Positions 27,460 to 36,595 of a stretch of DNA of 64,000 nt are shown here, in pieces. A program made the position numbers and the translations under genes. Numbering within the stretch: the stretch's first letter is position 1; each line of letters begins with the position of its first letter. The notes under the pieces were generated by a model. That model was given only the letters and a program-made list of their open reading frames with translations, was not told the origin of the DNA and ran no database searches. Origin of the DNA: an uncultured Gemmatimonadota bacterium (GTDB lineage Bacteria; Gemmatimonadota; Gemmatimonadetes; Gemmatimonadales; Gemmatimonadaceae); contig CAIRYG010000007.1 of assembly GCA_903882745.1 (NCBI GenBank), positions 1 through 64,000 on the forward strand, in the 5' to 3' direction.

Positions 27460-28926
27460 CTAACGGTGGATGCGGATTACGGTCGGTTGTTTGTAGGCGG
27501 AAAGTCGCGCTTCACACCAGCTCTTGACCTCAGCTTCGGTGACCGTGCCCGTGATGTCGACCGCGACATCGTTCTCGCGCGACGGTTCCGGCACCGCGGA
27601 GGCATGCACCGAGGTGACGCTCGGCATCGCCCCAACCACCCGCTCCACTTCCCGCGGATACACGTTAAACCCGCTCCGGGTGAACATGTGCTTGATGAGC
27701 CCAAGGAATCGGACGGTCCCGTCGGCGTTGAGCACCCCACGGTCCCCGGTGTGGAGCCAGCCGTCGCGCACCTGCAGCCCAGCGCGACTGTCGTTCAGAT
27801 AGCCACTGAAGACGCTCACCCCACGGACGCAGATTTCCCCGGTGTCTCCCAGCGGGAGCTCGGCGCTGGTCACGGTATCGCGGATGGTGACCTCGCAATC
27901 CGGCATCGCAACGCCCAGCGTGCCTCGGCGATTGGGGAGTCCCACGCGGTTGAAGAGCGCCACCGGAGCGCACTCGGTGAGTCCGTAGCCTTGGCGCAGC
28001 TCCTGGCCGGTCGCGGCGAACCATCGATCCTGCAGTTCCTCGGCGAGCGGCGCGCCTCCGCAGATACAGAGTAGCGAGTCTGGGAGGGGCAGCGTTCCCC
28101 CGCGACGATCAATCACGCTCAAGAGCCCCGCGAAAATCGCCGGGACGCCACTCACGAAGGTGATGTCCCCCGCCGCCAGCCGTTCGGCAGCGACAATCGG
28201 GTTGAAACGCGCCACAGTGCTCACCGCTCCGCCGGCCATGAGCGGGCCCGTGAGAGTTCCCGTGAGGCCGAACAGGTGCGAGAACGGGAGCAGCGCCAAG
28301 ACGTGCGTCTGGCGGGAAAATGCCGCGGCCTCAATGGTTTGGCGGGCATTCGCCATCAACGAGCGGTGCGAGAGGCGCGCACCGAGGGCGCGTCCTTCCA
28401 TCCCCGAGGTGAAGACCACCGCGCATTCCTCGTCGCGCCCTCCCGCGTCGCTCTCTACCTCGACGGTGAGGCCAACATGCGAGCCAAGGTCGATCGTGCG
28501 CGGCGTGCCGTCGATGACCAGGTCGGCGGTTCGCGGCGCATCGTCAAGAATCACGTGCGTGAGGCCAGGCGGGAGCCGTCCGGCCAGTGCCCGCACCGTG
28601 AACACCGCGCCGACGCCGGCGTCGGCAATTTGTTCGGCAATCTCGGTCGGGGCAGCCAATGGGTTAATCAGCACGGCGCCGCGACCGTCGCTGGCGGCCA
28701 GCGCCGTGACGAAGGCGGGGCACGAGGGCATCAGCAGGGCCGAGCGCTTGCCTCCGAGGGCTCGTACGAGCGCCGCGCTGCGCTGGAGGAGGGTGAATCC
28801 GGCAGCGACGAGGGCTTGGGCCGGAATTCCATCGACCGAGCCGCCGCCGGCGGCCATCGCGAGGGGGAGCAGCGTTTCAGAGTCTTTCACCGGTGGAAAG
28901 GTATCCATTGGGAGCCGCTTCGCCAT
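27460..28926 (-). CDS. AMP-forming acyl-CoA synthetase-like (ANL) protein with divergent P-loop
   Basis: Probably activates a carboxylic acid as its adenylate, and perhaps its CoA thioester. The C-terminal half is textbook: YGLTECAPVALFN, GEICVRGVSVFSGYL, GWLHTGDRGV, RFLGLIKHMFTRSGFNVYPR and a terminal lysine in SAYKQPTVIRI. The nucleotide P-loop, usually TSGTTGxPKG, instead reads TSGMEGRALGARLSH (about 173-187), losing the Thr-Gly and the Lys. ATG 28926 is taken as start (GTG 28932 is the alternative), 36 bases from divergent glmM. It is shorter (488) than most long-chain ligases. Substrate unknown. Confidence 0.82.
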   Translation of the reverse strand: MAKRLPMDTFPPVKDSETLLPLAMAAGGGSVDGIPAQALVAAGFTLLQRSAALVRALGGKRSALLMPSCPAFVTALAASDGRGAVLINPLAAPTEIAEQIADAGVGAVFTVRALAGRLPPGLTHVILDDAPRTADLVIDGTPRTIDLGSHVGLTVEVESDAGGRDEECAVVFTSGMEGRALGARLSHRSLMANARQTIEAAAFSRQTHVLALLPFSHLFGLTGTLTGPLMAGGAVSTVARFNPIVAAERLAAGDITFVSGVPAIFAGLLSVIDRRGGTLPLPDSLLCICGGAPLAEELQDRWFAATGQELRQGYGLTECAPVALFNRVGLPNRRGTLGVAMPDCEVTIRDTVTSAELPLGDTGEICVRGVSVFSGYLNDSRAGLQVRDGWLHTGDRGVLNADGTVRFLGLIKHMFTRSGFNVYPREVERVVGAMPSVTSVHASAVPEPSRENDVAVDITGTVTEAEVKSWCEARLSAYKQPTVIRIHR

Positions 28927-28962
28927 CTGCACAAGGGGAATCGCAGGGGATAGCTTTATAGG

Positions 28963-30339
28963 ATGAGCAACTCCACAGATTCTGGACTAATGATCAGCGT
29001 CTCCGGCATTCGGGGTCGCGTGGGATACGGACTCTCCCCCGAGGTCGTGGCGCGGTATGCCTCGGCCTTTGGCGCGTGGGCGCTCTCCCAAGGGAAATCG
29101 AAGGCCGTGGTCCTCGGGCGCGACAGCCGCGTCTCTGGCCCGCTGTTCCATCAGATCGCGCGGGCATCACTCGAGGCGGCTGGCGCCGATGTGATCGACC
29201 TCGGCATGACCACCACCCCGACGCTCCAACTCGCGGTCGAGCATCATCACGCCGCGGGTGGGCTCTGCATCACGGCGAGCCATAATCCCATCGAGTGGAA
29301 TGCCCTCAAGTTTATTGGCTCGGCTGGGCTCTTTTTGAGTGCTGATGAAGGACGCGAGATGCGCGCCCTCGTGGAGAGCGGTATTCCCTACGCCACCTGG
29401 GACACGCTCGGCAAGACGCACTTTGATGGCGACGCGATTACGCGGCACATTCAGCAGGTGCTCGCACTGCCGTTCATCAACGTCGAGGCGATTCGCGCCC
29501 GCGGGTTCCGCGTGGCATACGACGCCTGCAACGGAGCCGGTGGCGCCGTTATTCCGCACCTGCTCGAGCTGCTCGGCTGCGAAGTCCACGCAATCAACCT
29601 CACGGCCGATGGGCGGTTCCCGCGTCCGCCGGAGCCGATCGCCGAGAACCTGAAGGATCTCGAAAAGCTCGTCAAGGACACCGGCGCGCAGGTGGGGTTC
29701 GCCACCGATCCTGATGTCGACCGTTTGGCACTTGTGTCTGACACGGGCGAAGCGATCGGCGAGGACTACACACTTGCCCTCGCGTGTCGTGTCGTTTTGC
29801 GACATCGGAAAGGACACGTTGTCACGAATCTGTCGACGAGCCGAGTGGTGGACGACGCCGCCGGCGAGTTCGGTCAGAAGGTGATTCGCGCGCCAGTTGG
29901 CGAGGTTAACGTCGCGTTGCGCATGAAGAAAGAGCACGCGGTGATTGGCGGCGAGGGCAACGGTGGGGTGATTCTCCCCGAGTTGCACTTGGGGCGTGAT
30001 GCGCCACTTGGCGTAGCACTCGTTTTGCAGCTCATGCTCGAGGATCCGCGTTCGATTTCGCAGATGGTGGCGGCTTCACCTCGGTACGCCATTTTGAAAG
30101 ACAAGCTCGACCTGCCCAAAGCGCCACTCGACGCCGTGTACGCCGCCCTTCGTGAGGCATTCCCTGAAGCCGAGGCCGACACGCAGGACGGTCTTCGTCT
30201 CGGATGGCCCGATCGGTGGGTGCATGTGCGTCCGTCTGGTACCGAGCCCATCGTACGTGTGATTGCGGAAGCGCCCACACGCGATGAAGCAGTGCAGCTC
30301 GTCCAGCGCGGTCGTCAGTTGCTCGCGCAGCTCGCCTGA
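28963..30339 (+). CDS. glmM: phosphoglucosamine mutase (phosphohexomutase family)
   Basis: Interconverts glucosamine-6- and glucosamine-1-phosphate on the way to UDP-GlcNAc. The 458-residue chain has the phosphoserine loop TASHNP (Ser106), the magnesium loop DPDVDRLA, the sugar loop GEGNGG and the phosphate-binding RPSGTEPIVR. The family also includes phosphomannomutase, and the sequence does not exclude it, but glmS starts 27 bases downstream, which favours the amino-sugar role. Confidence 0.88.
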   Translation: MSNSTDSGLMISVSGIRGRVGYGLSPEVVARYASAFGAWALSQGKSKAVVLGRDSRVSGPLFHQIARASLEAAGADVIDLGMTTTPTLQLAVEHHHAAGGLCITASHNPIEWNALKFIGSAGLFLSADEGREMRALVESGIPYATWDTLGKTHFDGDAITRHIQQVLALPFINVEAIRARGFRVAYDACNGAGGAVIPHLLELLGCEVHAINLTADGRFPRPPEPIAENLKDLEKLVKDTGAQVGFATDPDVDRLALVSDTGEAIGEDYTLALACRVVLRHRKGHVVTNLSTSRVVDDAAGEFGQKVIRAPVGEVNVALRMKKEHAVIGGEGNGGVILPELHLGRDAPLGVALVLQLMLEDPRSISQMVAASPRYAILKDKLDLPKAPLDAVYAALREAFPEAEADTQDGLRLGWPDRWVHVRPSGTEPIVRVIAEAPTRDEAVQLVQRGRQLLAQLA

Positions 30340-30366
30340 TTATTCCCTCGAGAGACTAGCCAACGT

Positions 30367-32193
30367 ATGTGCGGTATTATCGGTTACATCGGACCTAACG
30401 ACGCGACCCCATATCTCCTTGAGGGGCTTCGCCGCATGGAGTACCGCGGCTACGACTCGGCCGGCGTTGCGCTGTATAACGGCACCGGACTTGAGATTCG
30501 CCGGGCCGCCGGAAAGATCGCGAAACTTGATGCCGTCTTGACCGCGGAGCCGATTACGGGATCGCCGGGAATCGGCCATACCCGTTGGGCAACCCACGGT
30601 CCGCCGGTCGAACGGAATGCGCATCCGCACATGTCTGGGGATGGCACGGTGGCTGTCGTGCACAACGGGATTATTGAGAACTCCACCGTGCTGCGCGCCG
30701 CACTCGAAGGGCTCGGTTACGTCTTCAAGTCGGACACCGACACCGAAGTGCTGGCGCATTTGATTGAGGAGTTGTTCGAAGGACGTCTTGAGGATGCCGT
30801 GGTCGACGCCCTGCGTCGCGTCGAAGGCACCTACGGCATCGCGGTCATTTCGAGCAAGGATCCAGGGAAGATTGTTGCGGCGCGTAAGGGAAGCCCACTC
30901 CTGATCGGGATTGGCGAAGGCGCCAACTTCCTCGCCAGCGACGCCTCGGCGATTCTCACGCACACGCGTCAGGTGGTGTATCTCAACGACGGCGACGTCG
31001 CCGTGATCGAAAAGGATCGCTATCGCGTGATCGACATTGACGCGCAGCCACAGCGTCGGTCGGTGTCGCGTATTGAATGGGACCTCTCCGAGATTGAGCG
31101 TGGTGGCTATGACCACTTTATGCTCAAGGAAATCTTCGAGCAGCCGCGCAGCATCGAGAACACGATGCGTGGCCGTCTGATTCTTGAAGACGGAACGGCG
31201 AAGCTCGGCGGCATCAACTTGTCGCATGAGCAGTTGATGAAGATCGACAACATTGTGATCACTGCCTGCGGTACGAGCTGGCACTCGGCGTTGATCGGCG
31301 AGCTCTTTCTCGAGGAGCTCGCGCGCATTCCTACGGAAGTCGAGTACGCCTCAGAGTTCCGCTATCGCAATCCAATTGTGAACGAGCGCACTCTGTGCAT
31401 TGTGATTTCGCAGTCTGGTGAGACCGCGGATACACTCGCGGCCATGCGCGAGGCCAAGCGTCGCGGCGCTCGTACGCTCGGCCTGGTGAACGTGGTCGGG
31501 TCAACCATCGCGCGTGAGGATGATGGCGGTGTGTACTTGCACGCCGGGCCGGAAATCGGCGTGGCGAGCACCAAGGCGTTTACGAGTCAGGTAATTGCGC
31601 TGGCGCTCTTTACGCTAAAGCTCGCGCGCAAGCGTGATCTCTCGGTAGTGCGTGGTCGCGAGATTGCGCAGGCACTCGATGCGCTGCCGGCCCTGATCGA
31701 GGCCGCGTTGAAGGGCGCGCCGGAAGTGGAGCGCATTGCCGAAGAGTTCAAGGACGCTACGAACTTCCTCTATCTCGGTCGTGGCTACAACTTCCCGGCC
31801 GCGCTCGAAGGCGCGCTCAAGCTCAAGGAAATCTCGTACATCCACGCCGAGGGATATCCCGCGGCCGAGATGAAGCACGGGCCGATTGCGCTGATCGATG
31901 AACAGATGCCTGTCGTGTTCGTTGCGCCCCATGACAGCGTGTTCGACAAGATTGTGTCGAACATCCAGGAAGTGAAAGCGCGCGGTGGCAAGACGATCGT
32001 CATCACGAGCCGCGACGAGCCGTCGCTGGCCGGCTTGATGGATCACGAAATTCGGATCCCCGAGACGCTCGACATGCTGATGCCGATCGTGGCGTCGGTG
32101 CCGTTGCAGTTGCTCGCGTACTACATCGCGGTGAAGCGTGGTGCGAACGTCGACCAGCCGCGCAACTTGGCCAAGAGCGTTACGGTCGAGTAG
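30367..32193 (+). CDS. glmS: glutamine-fructose-6-phosphate aminotransferase (isomerizing)
   Basis: Makes glucosamine-6-phosphate from fructose-6-phosphate and glutamine, feeding GlmM. The 608-residue chain starts MCGIIGYIG, so Cys2 is exposed as the glutaminase nucleophile, with RMEYRGYDSAGVA and GHTRWATHG in the same domain. Two SIS domains follow (ACGTSWHS and ISQSGETADTLAA), and the C-terminus is the usual NLAKSVTVE. No glmS-ribozyme-like sequence fits in the 27-base gap upstream. It ends just before a strong hairpin. Confidence 0.97.
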   Translation: MCGIIGYIGPNDATPYLLEGLRRMEYRGYDSAGVALYNGTGLEIRRAAGKIAKLDAVLTAEPITGSPGIGHTRWATHGPPVERNAHPHMSGDGTVAVVHNGIIENSTVLRAALEGLGYVFKSDTDTEVLAHLIEELFEGRLEDAVVDALRRVEGTYGIAVISSKDPGKIVAARKGSPLLIGIGEGANFLASDASAILTHTRQVVYLNDGDVAVIEKDRYRVIDIDAQPQRRSVSRIEWDLSEIERGGYDHFMLKEIFEQPRSIENTMRGRLILEDGTAKLGGINLSHEQLMKIDNIVITACGTSWHSALIGELFLEELARIPTEVEYASEFRYRNPIVNERTLCIVISQSGETADTLAAMREAKRRGARTLGLVNVVGSTIAREDDGGVYLHAGPEIGVASTKAFTSQVIALALFTLKLARKRDLSVVRGREIAQALDALPALIEAALKGAPEVERIAEEFKDATNFLYLGRGYNFPAALEGALKLKEISYIHAEGYPAAEMKHGPIALIDEQMPVVFVAPHDSVFDKIVSNIQEVKARGGKTIVITSRDEPSLAGLMDHEIRIPETLDMLMPIVASVPLQLLAYYIAVKRGANVDQPRNLAKSVTVE

Positions 32194-32213
32194 TTCGAGA
32201 TGGGTCAGTAATA

Positions 32214-32243
32214 CGAAGGCCTCCGCGCACGCGGAGGCCTTCG
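32214..32243. terminator. bidirectional terminator between glmS and a convergent gene
   Basis: CGAAGGCCTCCGC (32214-32226) pairs perfectly with 32231-32243 around a 4-base loop, placed directly after glmS and directly after the stop of the opposing gene. The flanking T-runs are short. Confidence 0.85.
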
Positions 32244-32244
32244 G

Positions 32245-32898
32245 TTATTCCCCAGGTGCGGTGTCGTTGCCGGCCTGTGTGGATCGACCAGCCTTGATCG
32301 ACGCGATCGCGCGGCGCGCCGCATCGCCGTCCTGCGTTCCGGGATATTCCTCAACCAACCGCCGCAGTTCCACGAGTGCGCGCCCTTCGTCGTGCAGTGG
32401 ACCGAGATACAAGTCGATGAGTTTCTGCATCGCGTACAGGCGTAGCTCGCCTCCGATGTTCGGTAAGTCGCGCGCTCGCAAGAACCGGTCGCGCGCACGC
32501 TCAGGCTCGCCGAGTCGCTGACGGTACAGGTCGCCCGCGCGGATCAGGGGCCATGGATTTGCGGGCTGCGCGAGGGCGATCGACTCCCATGCGGCAACCG
32601 CGTCGGCAAATCGCTCCTGAACCTCCAGCGCCTCGATTGCGGAGTGTCCTTGTGCGTAGGTGCCTGCGGCGGAGGGAAGCAATGTTTCGCGCGCGACGAA
32701 CCCCGAGGCCCGTACCACGAACCCGCCGATCGCCGAGCCGGCGGCAAATCCGATCAGCGCCAATACGGGGAGCAGGAACACGCTCCCGCGTGACATCCCG
32801 AGGCCGACGATCCCCCAGATGACCATCACCGCCGCACAAATCACCCCCGCGATGCCGCCATCGTGGGCCCACCGCAGATAGCGCTCGCTCGAGGACAT
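32245..32898 (-). CDS. small membrane protein with TPR-like C-terminal region
   Basis: Two hydrophobic segments near the N-terminus ([20 protein letters not shown] and [20 protein letters not shown]) are followed by about 130 residues of alpha-helical repeats ([50 protein letters not shown]) spaced like tetratricopeptide motifs. No enzyme motif. Possibly a membrane-anchored scaffold. It diverges from dtd, leaving 17 bases between the starts. Confidence 0.65.
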   Translation of the reverse strand: MSSSERYLRWAHDGGIAGVICAAVMVIWGIVGLGMSRGSVFLLPVLALIGFAAGSAIGGFVVRASGFVARETLLPSAAGTYAQGHSAIEALEVQERFADAVAAWESIALAQPANPWPLIRAGDLYRQRLGEPERARDRFLRARDLPNIGGELRLYAMQKLIDLYLGPLHDEGRALVELRRLVEEYPGTQDGDAARRAIASIKAGRSTQAGNDTAPGE

Positions 32899-32915
32899 GG
32901 TGTATCCTACGTCCT

Positions 32916-33353
32916 ATGCGCGTATTGCTCCAGCGGGTATCGCGGGCCGAGGTCCGCGTAGGTGATCGAGTCACCGGTCGAATCGGCGTCGGCTATTTGC
33001 TCCTCGTGGGTTTTTCCACGACCGACGTGGCCGAGTCCGGTGTCTGGATGGCCGACAAGATTGCCGGGCTTCGTCTCTTTTCTGACGCGGAGGGAAAGAT
33101 GAACCTCGGCTTAGACGAGGTCGGCGGTGCCGTGCTCGTCGTGTCGCAGTTCACGCTGTATGGAGACGCAAACAAAGGGCGCCGGCCGAGTTTTATCGAA
33201 GCCGCCCGCCCCGAGTTGGCTGTTCCGCTGTACGAGGGGTTCCTGCGCCTGCTGCGCGAGCGGGGCCTTACCGTGGAGACTGGGGAGTTTGGTGCGATGA
33301 TGGATGTGGAGTTGGTCAACGATGGGCCGGTTACGCTCTGGCTCGAACGCTGA
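32916..33353 (+). CDS. dtd: D-aminoacyl-tRNA deacylase
   Basis: Hydrolyses D-amino acids (and glycine) mischarged onto tRNA. The 145-residue chain starts [15 protein letters not shown], has the catalytic SQFTLYGD segment and the cross-subunit Gly-Pro motif in [11 protein letters not shown] at the C-terminus. Length and ends match the family exactly. maf follows after 16 bases. Confidence 0.96.
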   Translation: MRVLLQRVSRAEVRVGDRVTGRIGVGYLLLVGFSTTDVAESGVWMADKIAGLRLFSDAEGKMNLGLDEVGGAVLVVSQFTLYGDANKGRRPSFIEAARPELAVPLYEGFLRLLRERGLTVETGEFGAMMDVELVNDGPVTLWLER

Positions 33354-33369
33354 GGTATCGTTCTCCCCT

Positions 33370-33963
33370 ATGCATATCCCTGTGATTCTTGCCTCGGCGT
33401 CACCGCGACGCCGTGAGCTGCTCGCGTTGGTCGGTATTGTGCATGAGGTGCGCCCGGCCGATATCGATGAATCGCTCTGGCCAGGGGAGACCCCAGTCGG
33501 GCATTCCGAGCGGCTCGCCCGCGGCAAGGCACACGCGATCGCGGCTGCCGCCGGCGATGCGGTGGTGATTGCCGCCGACACGATTGTCGTGGTGGATGGA
33601 GACATCCTCGGGAAACCGAAGGACGTCGCCCATGCGACCGAGATGCTCCGACGGCTCAGTGGCCGCCAGCACACCGTCTACACGGCGATTGCGGTGGCGC
33701 GTGGGGAACGCACCGAGTCGGCGGTAGAAGCGGTGGAGGTGGTGTTCCGGGCCCTGAGCGATAGCGAGATCGCGGAGTACATCGCGACCGGCGAACCGAT
33801 GGATAAGGCTGGAGCCTACGGAATCCAGGGATTCGGCGCGACGATCGTGGAGCGCGTGGACGGCGATTACTTCAGTGTGATGGGGCTGGGCATGCGCCGA
33901 CTCGTGGCGTTACTCGAGCGTGTGGGCGTGACGTACCGCTTTGGGGCGCCGCTCGAGGGGTAG
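33370..33963 (+). CDS. maf: Maf-family nucleoside triphosphate pyrophosphatase
   Basis: Hydrolyses non-canonical or modified NTPs (dTTP/UTP-type) to the monophosphate. ATG 33370 starts MHIPVILASASPRRRELL, the defining N-terminus; ATG 33304 would overlap dtd. The AADTIVVVDGDILGKPKD segment and the KAGAYGIQGFGA motif complete the site. The 197 residues are normal. It is read with dtd, a sensible pairing of quality-control enzymes, and is convergent with the Rrf2 regulator. Confidence 0.94.
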   Translation: MHIPVILASASPRRRELLALVGIVHEVRPADIDESLWPGETPVGHSERLARGKAHAIAAAAGDAVVIAADTIVVVDGDILGKPKDVAHATEMLRRLSGRQHTVYTAIAVARGERTESAVEAVEVVFRALSDSEIAEYIATGEPMDKAGAYGIQGFGATIVERVDGDYFSVMGLGMRRLVALLERVGVTYRFGAPLEG

Positions 33964-33971
33964 GGCGCCCC

Positions 33972-34406
33972 TTAGTCGGGGACAAGCTCCTGGAGCGCCA
34001 AGCGCTTCGCGACCAAGTCGGCCAGTGTGACCCCGTCGAGCACCGCGAGAAACGCGGCGAGCGCGCGGTCGAGCGTGCCGGCAAGCATGCACTTGGGCGC
34101 GATCGGGCAGGATACCTCGCCATGTAGCTCGAAGCACTCGACGAGTGCCATGCTCTCTTCGGTGGCCCTCACGACATCGCCAACGATGATGGCCTCCGGT
34201 GGCTTGGCGAGTTTAACGCCGCCAGATCGACCGCGAGAGGTCTCCACATAACCGAGATGCGAGAGACGTCCGACCACCTTGAACAGGTGGTCTTCGGACA
34301 TGCCCATCCGTCGGGCGATGTCAGAAACGCGGAGCAATTCGTCGTCGCTGATCGCGAGTAAAGTCAAGCAGCGTAATGCGTTATCGGTGTATCGCGTGAG
34401 GCGCAT
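33972..34406 (-). CDS. nsrR: Rrf2-family regulator, NsrR-like (nitric-oxide-sensing Fe-S repressor)
   Basis: A 144-residue winged-helix repressor that would lose DNA binding when its cluster meets nitric oxide. The N-terminus MRLTRYTDNALRCL carries Asp8, which completes the cluster in some NsrR proteins. The recognition helix region is SDIARRMGMSEDHLFKVV. Three cysteines stand at 91, 100 and 106 (ECF, then SCPIAPKC). The E. coli NsrR spacing is 91/96/102, so the loop here is longer, as in some other Rrf2 clades. Position decides the call: it is divergent from nosZ, with a NsrR-type site between them. IscR or RirA remain possible by sequence. Confidence 0.82.
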   Translation of the reverse strand: MRLTRYTDNALRCLTLLAISDDELLRVSDIARRMGMSEDHLFKVVGRLSHLGYVETSRGRSGGVKLAKPPEAIIVGDVVRATEESMALVECFELHGEVSCPIAPKCMLAGTLDRALAAFLAVLDGVTLADLVAKRLALQELVPD

Positions 34407-34467
34407 GGTGCCCTCCGGTGATCAACGTAAGGGAAAGACGGACGGAAGTTCGGGGTCTCTCGGACAT

Positions 34468-34496
34468 TTGAAGTTGCAAATAAGATGCAGTTTAAA
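34468..34496 (+). promoter_or_regulatory. candidate nosZ promoter
   Basis: TTGAAG (34468-34473) and TTTAAA (34491-34496) are separated by exactly 17 bases and lie about 80 bases before the nosZ ATG. This is among the few AT-rich stretches in a GC-rich window. The -10 is a 4/6 match, so confidence is moderate. Confidence 0.5.
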
Positions 34497-34504
34497 TGCG
34501 TTCC
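34482..34504. promoter_or_regulatory. candidate NsrR operator overlapping the nosZ promoter
   Basis: Left half AAGATGCAGTT (34482-34492) matches the 11-base NsrR half-site consensus AANATGCATTT at all but one position. After a one-base spacer, AAATGCGTTCC (34494-34504) matches the inverted half at most positions. A third, weaker copy, AAGTTGCAAAT (34471-34481), abuts the left half as a direct repeat. The site covers the -10 box, the expected place for a repressor. Confidence 0.6.
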
Positions 34505-34576
34505 CGTCAGTCGGGAGATGACCTGACACGGAGCAGGGGTTCCACGAAGCACAATCCCCACGCATGAGGTACGACC

Positions 34577-36595
34577 ATGGCAGTAACGCAGAAGTCCCGC
34601 TGGATCACCGGCGGCGCGCTGATCGCGGCAACGTTGGTTGCAGCGTACGCCTGCGCTCCGCGCAGTGGCAGTGGTGGTGGTTCGCTTGCGGTTGCGAGCG
34701 ATGCAGCCCAACGGACATACGTGGCACCGGGCAGTTACGATGAATTCTATGCGTTTCTCTCCGGCGGATTCAACGGCCAAATTGGAGTGTACGGACTTCC
34801 CTCCGGGCGCCGGCTCAAAACGATTCCGGTCTTTTCGCAGTATCCGGAGAACGGATACGGATATAACGAAGAAACCAAACCGATGTTGAACACCTCCTAC
34901 GGCTTTGTGCCGTGGGATGACACGCATCACCCCGCACTCTCGCAGACCAACGGGGAGGATGACGGTCGCTGGCTCTTCATCAACGCCAACAACACGCCGC
35001 GCATCGCGCGTATCGACCTCTCCCGCATGGAGACGGACGAAATCATTGAAATTCCGAACGCGGCCGGCAATCACGGCTCCCCCTTTGTGACCGCCAACAG
35101 CGAATACGTCATTAGCTCGACGCGATTCTCTGTGCCGGTGCCTAACACCGACGTGCCCATCAGCGACTTCAAGAAGCGCTTCAAGGGGCAGATCGCCTTC
35201 ATCAAGGCGAACGAGCCGGGGAAAATGGAGATTGCCTTCCAGATGATCCTCCCAGGCTTCGACTACGACTTGGCGCGCGCCGGAAAGGGGCCGAGCCATG
35301 GGTGGATGTTCCTCACCACGTACAACACGGAGCAGGCCAACTCGCTGCTCGAGGTCAATGCCTCACAAAACGACAAAGATTTCGTCGCCGCCATCAACTG
35401 GAAGGCGATTGAAGCCTGCGTGAAGGCGGGCAAGGCAAAGCCGACCCCCGCCGAGTATCTGCATAACACAATTGACCCGTTCACGCGCACAGCCAAGACG
35501 GAAAAGGTCACGAGTGTGAATCAACTGGTGGCCAAGGACTGCCCAGGCTCGATCTATCTGCTCCCGACCCCAAAGTCGCCGCATGGCGCCGACGTGGACC
35601 CGACGGGCGAGTACATCGTGGCCGGCGGCAAGCTCGCGACGGTCATTCCGGTGCATTCGTTCAGCAAGATGATCAAAGCCATCGCCGCCAAGGAGTTCGA
35701 AGGGGAGATCGAAGGAATCCCGGTGCTCAAGTATGCGTCCACTCTTGCCGGCGAAGTGAAAAATCCAGGCCTCGGGCCGCTTCACACCGAATTCGACGGG
35801 AAGGGCTACGCCTACACCTCCTTCTTCATCTCCTCTGAAGTGGTGAAGTGGAAGCTCGGCACTTGGGAAGTCGTGGATCGCGTTCCGACGTACTACTCGA
35901 TCGGGCATCTCATGATTCCGGGCGGCGGCACCATGAAGCCGAAGCCGAAGTACCTGCTCGCGCTCAACAAGATCACCAAGGATCGGTATCTCCCGACTGG
36001 TCCGGAGCTCGCGCAGAGCGCCCAGCTCTACGACATCTCTGGCGCAAAAATGAAGCTGCTGCTCGACTTCCCAACGGAAGGCGAACCGCACTATGCACAG
36101 GCCATTGAAGCGTCAAAGATTCGCGAACAGCAGGTGAAGTTCTACAAGCTCGCCGAGAACAAGCATCCGCAGGTGGCACGTGCCGAAAAGGAGACCGGCG
36201 TCAGTCGCGACGGGAAGAAAGTGCACGTCCGAATGACGGCGATCCGCTCGCACTTCGCCCCAGATAACATCGAAGGGGTGCAGGTCGGTGACACCGTGCT
36301 CTTCCACATCACGAACCTTGAGCAGGACTGGGACGTGCCGCACGGCTTCGCCATCATGGGCAACCAGAACGGCGAGCTGCTGATTATGCCCGGCGAAACA
36401 CGCACGCTGAAGTGGGTGCCTGGCAAGCCGGGCGTGTACCCGATGTACTGCACGGACTTCTGTTCGGCGCTGCATCAGGAGATGCAGGGGTACGTCCGTG
36501 TGTCACCGCTCGGCAGCTCAGTACCGCTCAGTGGTACGCTGTCAAAGGGGCCGGGTGCCCCAGTTGCCGCCAAGGCCGACGAGAAAAAAAAGTAA
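34577..36595 (+). CDS. nosZ: nitrous oxide reductase, clade II (Sec-type)
   Basis: Reduces N2O to N2 in the periplasm. At 672 residues it carries an ordinary hydrophobic signal (WITGGALIAATLVAAYAC) without a twin-arginine motif, possibly lipidated at Cys26; this marks the Sec-type clade II. The beta-propeller shows CuZ histidine segments (DDTHH, PHGAD, GPLHTEFDG, EPHYAQ), and the cupredoxin domain has the CuA set YCTDFCSALHQEM (Cys625, Cys629, His633, Met636). A GAGG site lies 7 bases before ATG. The stop overlaps the next gene as TAATG. The Lys-rich tail ends KADEKKK. Confidence 0.97.
   Translation: MAVTQKSRWITGGALIAATLVAAYACAPRSGSGGGSLAVASDAAQRTYVAPGSYDEFYAFLSGGFNGQIGVYGLPSGRRLKTIPVFSQYPENGYGYNEETKPMLNTSYGFVPWDDTHHPALSQTNGEDDGRWLFINANNTPRIARIDLSRMETDEIIEIPNAAGNHGSPFVTANSEYVISSTRFSVPVPNTDVPISDFKKRFKGQIAFIKANEPGKMEIAFQMILPGFDYDLARAGKGPSHGWMFLTTYNTEQANSLLEVNASQNDKDFVAAINWKAIEACVKAGKAKPTPAEYLHNTIDPFTRTAKTEKVTSVNQLVAKDCPGSIYLLPTPKSPHGADVDPTGEYIVAGGKLATVIPVHSFSKMIKAIAAKEFEGEIEGIPVLKYASTLAGEVKNPGLGPLHTEFDGKGYAYTSFFISSEVVKWKLGTWEVVDRVPTYYSIGHLMIPGGGTMKPKPKYLLALNKITKDRYLPTGPELAQSAQLYDISGAKMKLLLDFPTEGEPHYAQAIEASKIREQQVKFYKLAENKHPQVARAEKETGVSRDGKKVHVRMTAIRSHFAPDNIEGVQVGDTVLFHITNLEQDWDVPHGFAIMGNQNGELLIMPGETRTLKWVPGKPGVYPMYCTDFCSALHQEMQGYVRVSPLGSSVPLSGTLSKGPGAPVAAKADEKKK

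Noticed and set aside
33972-34406. IscR, repressor of iron-sulfur biogenesis
   Set aside because: No isc or suf genes are adjacent, and the next-door site and nosZ fit NsrR better; IscR is kept as a minor alternative.
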